Positions 61,157 to 64,000 of a DNA stretch of 64,000 bases are shown here, one piece after another. A model generated the notes under the pieces. It did not search any database, was not told where the DNA came from, and saw only the letters and a list, made by a program, of their open reading frames with translations. This DNA comes from Selaginella tamariscina. Lineage: Eukaryota; Streptophyta; Lycopodiopsida; Selaginellales; Selaginellaceae. The translations under genes were made by a program, and so were the position numbers. Positions within the stretch are counted from its first letter, which is position 1. Every line of letters starts with the position of its first letter. The DNA lies in NCBI GenBank assembly GCA_003024785.1, contig PUQB01000148.1, positions 1-64,000 on the forward strand. Reading direction: 5' to 3'.

Positions 61157-61510
61157 ATCGGATATGCTGATGTTTTGAGTATCCTATGATTTAAAATATT
61201 CTTATGTGATGAGCTAACACAAAATAAGAATGTAAACATCTCTATTACAGTGCTTTTATATATGTATTCTATATACACATATCCTACTAAAATGAATGTA
61301 AGTTGTGTGTATACACACACACGCACACTAGCGTGTGATATGCATTAGTTTGTGTGTAAAATTATAGAAGAATATATATATATATATATATATACCCTAC
61401 TAAATTGAATTTAAGTACACACACACACACACTCGCGTGTGATATATTTACATCTGCATTAGTTTGTGTGTAAAATTATAGCAGAATATATATGTGTGTG
61501 TACACACACA
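60955..61510. repeat. TA, CT and CA microsatellites (copy 2)
   Basis: (TA)n at 60,960-60,990, (CT)n at 61,107-61,133 and (CA)n at 61,135-61,156. All are longer than in copy 1. Confidence 0.8.
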
Positions 61511-61570
61511 TTAATAAATATAATTTCGTTGAACATTCTGGATTCTTATGTCTTCTGTCTAACCCATTGC

Positions 61571-61576
61571 CACGTG
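61571..61576 (+). promoter_or_regulatory. G-box upstream of the Crinkler/RHS-type gene, copy 2
   Basis: CACGTG in the same context as 28,055-28,060, about 380 bp before the ATG. Confidence 0.35.
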
Positions 61577-61952
61577 GTTATCAGCCACACGTTGTAAAAA
61601 CATTACTAATCTTTATTTGATTTGCAAAGTACAATTAGCTGAATGGATTACATGTGTTTGCTTCTGTGTGTTCTTGCACGTTATTGTTTGGTTTGGTTCA
61701 AAATTCCAAGCCTTTCTGTTACAAATTATACATATACATAAATGAAGACGAACACACACCAACAAGTGATGCTTTGGTCAGGTCAGTTCCGTGAGCATAC
61801 AGTCTTGCATTAGGAGCAGCGACAACATTCTAACTAGTGTATGGAGGTGTGGTGCCGATATTCGCCTTTTATTTCAGTTATCCCGCCTTGATCGCAGCCG
61901 TTGATGCTTATAGATAAATTAGGGCTCTTTATAGGTAAATTAGGTTTTCCAG

Positions 61953-64000
61953 CATGGCGGAGGAGGAGAGGTTCAAACGGGCTAGAACTTATGGACGTGG
62001 GAGTCTACGGGACGCTTCAGAAGGTCTGTGTTTTATTTGTGGCTACGGTGTTTGACTGATTTCGCTATCGCGTGGCGCAGCAGCTCCTCCTTACGGCTGT
62101 GGCGCAGGCTATGGTGCAGCTCCTTCCTTACGGCTGTGGCGCAGGCTATGGTGCAGCTTCTCCTTACGGCTGTGGCGCAGGCTATGGTGCAGCTCCTCCT
62201 TACGGCTTTGGCGCAGCTCCTCCTTACGGCTATGGCGCAGCTCCTCCTTACGGCTATGGCGCAGCTCCTCCTTATGGCTATGGCACAGCTCCTCCTTATG
62301 ACTTTGGCGCAGCTCCTCCTTACGGCTATGGCGCAGCTCCTCCTTATGGCTACGGCAGCTCCTCCTTATGACTTTGGCGCAGCTCCTCCTTACGGCTATG
62401 TTTACGGCTATGGCGCAGCTCCTCCTTACGGCTATGCTTACGGCTATGGCTCAGCTCCTCCTTACGGCTATGGTGCAGCTCAGGGCTCTGGCACTAACGC
62501 GATTGGTAAGTTCTTTTTTTTTTTTTTAATTTGTCAAGGTTGAGTGAAATAAGGTGTCATACAGATACAAGAACCAAGGCTCGAGAGCTGGACGATACAA
62601 TAACCAAGCCTCCAGAGGTGGACGCAAAAACCAAGCTGTACTTAATAGCTAAGGCTCAAGAGCTGGACGAGAATCTGCGTGCATGTTACGGCAAGGACAT
62701 TGCCTGGGAGAATACCTCAACTTACGAGGAGCTGTTCGTGCCCACTATCTACGGTGGCCAGAAATATTGGTACATGGGACGTTCACTTTTCGCACGGATC
62801 AAAGATTTCATATCCGGCTTGAAGCATTCGCAACATGGTGCCACGGATGACAACAAAGCTCCCGGTGTTATTACTGGTACTCCTGGATCTGGAAAGACTA
62901 CTGCGCTTGTTACTGTCGTTGGATATCTCCGGGAAGCTTGGAGGAACACTTCCCAGAAGGTCGTCTACATCAACGGCGAAGACTTTGTGCGCAATCCCAT
63001 AATGATAATGTGGGAGAGTCTTGTTCTGGCTTACATTCACGACATTCCGACTGATCTTAAGACTCCAACATGGTCCGAGGAATACTTATTTTCTGGATCC
63101 ACTCGAGAGTAGCATCGGAAAGGCTTTACTTCATAGTCGATGACGCAAATGCCTTTGACATCGACAAGCTCGGTGCTGCCAGTGGGTTACTGAGAGAGAG
63201 AGCTTATAACTTCATAAAGAAAATTGAGCATTTACACGTCGTTATCTACTGTTCTTCTTTAGGGAGTATTTGGAGGCATAAGTTGGTCCGTGACAAAGTT
63301 ACTCCATATATGATGGTGACAGGTGGCTACAATGTAAGTAAATTATGTAAACTCCTCATGGTCTAAGTTATTTTTGGACAGGAAGAAGAGTTTAAGGCAT
63401 ATTGCAGACATGAGCTTGATCGTGCCAGGGTGACGGTGAGTGTGCGTGTGTCTATATATACATACATACATAATTTTATTTTTTTTTCTGAAAGCTCACT
63501 CGTGCCGAGGACCCGATTCTGGGCTATTGTAATCTTCGGCAAAAGTATAATCGGGAGTGGGATGCCAACGATTGTGACGAGGTAAGCTGAGTACAATTGG
63601 ATGCATCAGGTCATAAGTGTTGTCTAACGTGCAGTATCGTCTCTCCGATTTTAAGACTGTCACTGGCTGGGTTCCGAGGCTGGTTGCGGCTTATGGAACC
63701 GAAAGTATAGTCTTGTCGTTCAATATGTACAGAACCGGCATCGAAGAGTTCGTGAAGGACGCCCTCAACAATTCATTTCAATGGAGTGAGTTCGTGGATG
63801 TGGCTGGTGGATTAGCGAAGATTGAGACGGATTTACCGGAAGCACTAGATAGTCGATGCTTCTACAGGGATCCTGAGACCAAAAGAGGCAGATGTATTTC
63901 AGATGGGATGTTGGCATATACCTTGGCGATCGTCACCCAGACTACAGAGTATAATTCTGAGTTAGAGGCTGCTTCTGGGATTAGCAAGTGGACCGCCTTG
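61953..64000 (+). CDS. Crinkler/RHS-type NTPase-nuclease gene, copy 2 (partial, better preserved)
   Basis: Exon 1 reads [20 protein letters not shown] and splices cleanly (GAAG|GTCTGTG...GCGCAG) into the APPYGYG-repeat exon at 62,081-62,508. That exon has two small indels relative to copy 1. The NTPase exon (from about 62,568) carries [20 protein letters not shown] and NGEDFVRN. The Walker-B-like region at 63,127-63,330 reads [15 protein letters not shown] and is open, but lies in another frame from the P-loop part: a stop falls at 63,110, so a shift or unrecognised splice is needed near 63,085-63,110. Introns with GT-AG ends follow, as in copy 1. The gene is cut by the window end in the YRLSDFKTV exon. 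The family's NTPase plus REase-like layout is known from RHS proteins of trypanosomes and Crinkler effectors of oomycetes and fungi. Function here is unknown. Confidence 0.65.

Larger units (their letters stand above)
55551..64000 (+). repeat. Segmental duplication, copy 2 (runs off the window)
   Basis: Direct copy of 22,337-30,392. It lacks the 135-bp insertion at 27,266. It has about 190 bp more at 59,553-59,745 and a 68-bp tandem expansion at 59,290-59,535. From 55,551 to 61,952 I see no gene. Confidence 0.95.

Noticed and set aside
61045-61326. Minus-strand ORF with alternating Arg-Glu
   Set aside because: Reads through CT and CA microsatellites.
1-64000. Bacterial or phage origin suggested by the ParB-like and methyltransferase-like motifs
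   Set aside because: Spliceosomal introns, plant telomere repeats, LTR retrotransposons and ELIP fragments show a eukaryotic plant-like genome.

Overview
The window looks like nuclear DNA of a plant, probably a non-seed land plant, though the species cannot be fixed from the sequence. Support: interstitial telomere repeats of the plant CCCTAAA type (13,524 and 13,979), two early light-induced protein (ELIP) gene fragments, a Ty3/gypsy element primed by initiator tRNA-Met, a TRIM element, and AT-rich intergenic DNA full of CA/TG and AT microsatellites. Nearly every gene-like region is transposon-derived, duplicated or decayed. The only long intact open frame is the FCP1-like phosphatase-like gene at 20,855-22,063.

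Layout. 1-3.4 kb: decayed transposase-like gene with a C2H2-type finger and a possible D-D-E set. 3.5-5.5 kb: gag and LTR of a retroelement on the minus strand. 7.4-12.0 kb ('module C', minus strand): a 30-bp terminal motif, a DUF7869-type gene and a palindrome array. 12.0-15.6 kb: AT-rich repeats, telomere repeats and microsatellites. 15.6-22.3 kb ('module A', plus strand): palindrome array, a ParB/Srx-like gene with a methyltransferase-like tail, the FCP1-like gene and the terminal motif. 22.3-31.3 kb: a segment carrying a Crinkler/RHS-type NTPase-nuclease gene. 31.3-44.8 kb ('module B', minus strand): an inverted, decayed copy of module A broken by a TRIM and a 7.2-kb non-coding LTR element. 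44.8-50.5 kb: gypsy element with a solo LTR in its gag. 50.5-54.7 kb: two ELIP pseudogene fragments. 55.55-64.0 kb: a direct second copy of the Crinkler/RHS segment, cut by the window end.

The most unusual content is the set of three arrays of the 18-bp perfect palindrome GGCGGGATTAATCCCGCC, spaced about 40-47 bp in the cleanest array and separated by related but variable spacers. Each array sits on the 5' side of a gene: a DUF7869 gene in module C and a ParB-like gene in modules A and B. Modules B and C share an identical 30-bp motif at the opposite end, and A has a close version. Modules A and B form a giant inverted repeat around the Crinkler/RHS segment. My reading, which is inference, is a mobile or formerly mobile element family with a palindrome array at one end and a conserved motif at the other. 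A ParB-like protein encoded beside palindromic sites invites a parS-like hypothesis. The genes with recognisable splice signals have introns of only about 45-61 nt.
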